NCBI GenBank assembly: GCA_031261245.1
Contig: JAISKU010000042.1
Coordinates: 1-13,623, forward strand
DNA: 13,623 nt
Reading direction: 5' to 3'
Origin: Oscillospiraceae bacterium
Lineage (GTDB): Bacteria > Bacillota > Clostridia > Oscillospirales > Oscillospiraceae
Shown piece after piece: positions 13,552 through 13,623 of the stretch. Every line of letters begins with the position of its first letter. Within the stretch, counting starts at the first letter, position 1. The translations under genes and the position numbers were made by a program. Below the pieces are notes generated by a model. The model did no database searches and was not told the origin of the DNA. It saw only the letters and a list, made by a program, of their open reading frames with translations.

Positions 13552-13623
13552 ATGGAACAGGAATACAGCTGTTCGCTCTCGCAGATTGTGAACGAGATGA
13601 AGCTGGACATACTATATCCGTCA
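13552..13623 (+). CDS. hprK: Partial gene, N-terminus resembling HPr kinase/phosphorylase
   Basis: The only plus-strand gene; 24 codons are visible before the window ends. The ATG at 13552 is preceded by AGAGGTG about 7 nt upstream. The peptide MEQEYSCSLSQIVNEMKLDI followed by LYPS resembles the start of Clostridial HprK, in which a short strand (YSV-L) precedes a helix IV-EF-LEVLY. HprK phosphorylates HPr on serine in carbon catabolite control. The fragment is too short for certainty because no Walker motif is visible; another protein with a similar N-terminal helix cannot be excluded. Confidence 0.5.
   Translation, partial: MEQEYSCSLSQIVNEMKLDILYPS

Overview
The window looks like chromosome from an endospore-forming, GC-rich Firmicute of class Clostridia. 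It carries a complete spoIIIAA-AH engulfment operon, codon usage rich in GCG, CTC and CGC, strong Shine-Dalgarno sites and Firmicutes housekeeping synteny (spoIIIAH, asp23/yqhY, nusB, xseA, xseB, ispA, dxs, tlyA, nadK). A dispersed-looking palindromic intergenic repeat is of a kind I associate with gut Clostridia, though that is memory and not a search. Every gene except the partial one at the right edge lies on the minus strand, so the biological order runs from right to left.

Right end (13450-13623): a divergent intergenic region. A sigma-A-like promoter fires rightwards into a partial gene whose first 24 codons resemble HPr kinase/phosphorylase. A near-consensus sigma-E promoter fires leftwards into spoIIIAA. 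From 13449 down to 8694 lies the complete spoIIIA operon with overlapping or closely spaced genes, closed by a GC-rich hairpin at 8661-8692. These proteins build the mother-cell half of the SpoIIIA-SpoIIQ channel.

Middle (8615 down to 4705): an extended -10 promoter drives asp23, nusB, xseA, ridA-like, xseB and ispA, closed by a clear intrinsic terminator 8 nt after ispA. Two oddities stand out. A ridA-like gene plus about 400 nt of palindromic and tandem repeats separates the two exonuclease VII subunits. IspA appears to lack about 20 residues just after its second Asp-rich motif.

Left (4675 down to 4): the most remarkable part. Directly after the ispA terminator, a textbook sigma-A promoter (TTGAAT-N16-TATAAT) starts a roughly 630-nt structured, non-coding stretch. 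It is followed by a 174-aa membrane protein, then dxs, tlyA and nadK. The position (ispA - RNA - oap - dxs - tlyA - nadK), the length, and the membrane protein with its FDIIGVAVTSASEAPFHSMA signature match OLE RNA (ornate, large, extremophilic) and its partner OapA. OLE is one of the largest structured bacterial non-coding RNAs. It is known as a membrane-bound ribonucleoprotein linked to alcohol, cold and Mg2+ stress, and its biochemical role is not fully solved. Here it appears to be the 5' part of its own transcription unit with oapA and isoprenoid/NADP genes.

All identifications come from reading the sequence and from remembered family knowledge. No database search or folding program was run.
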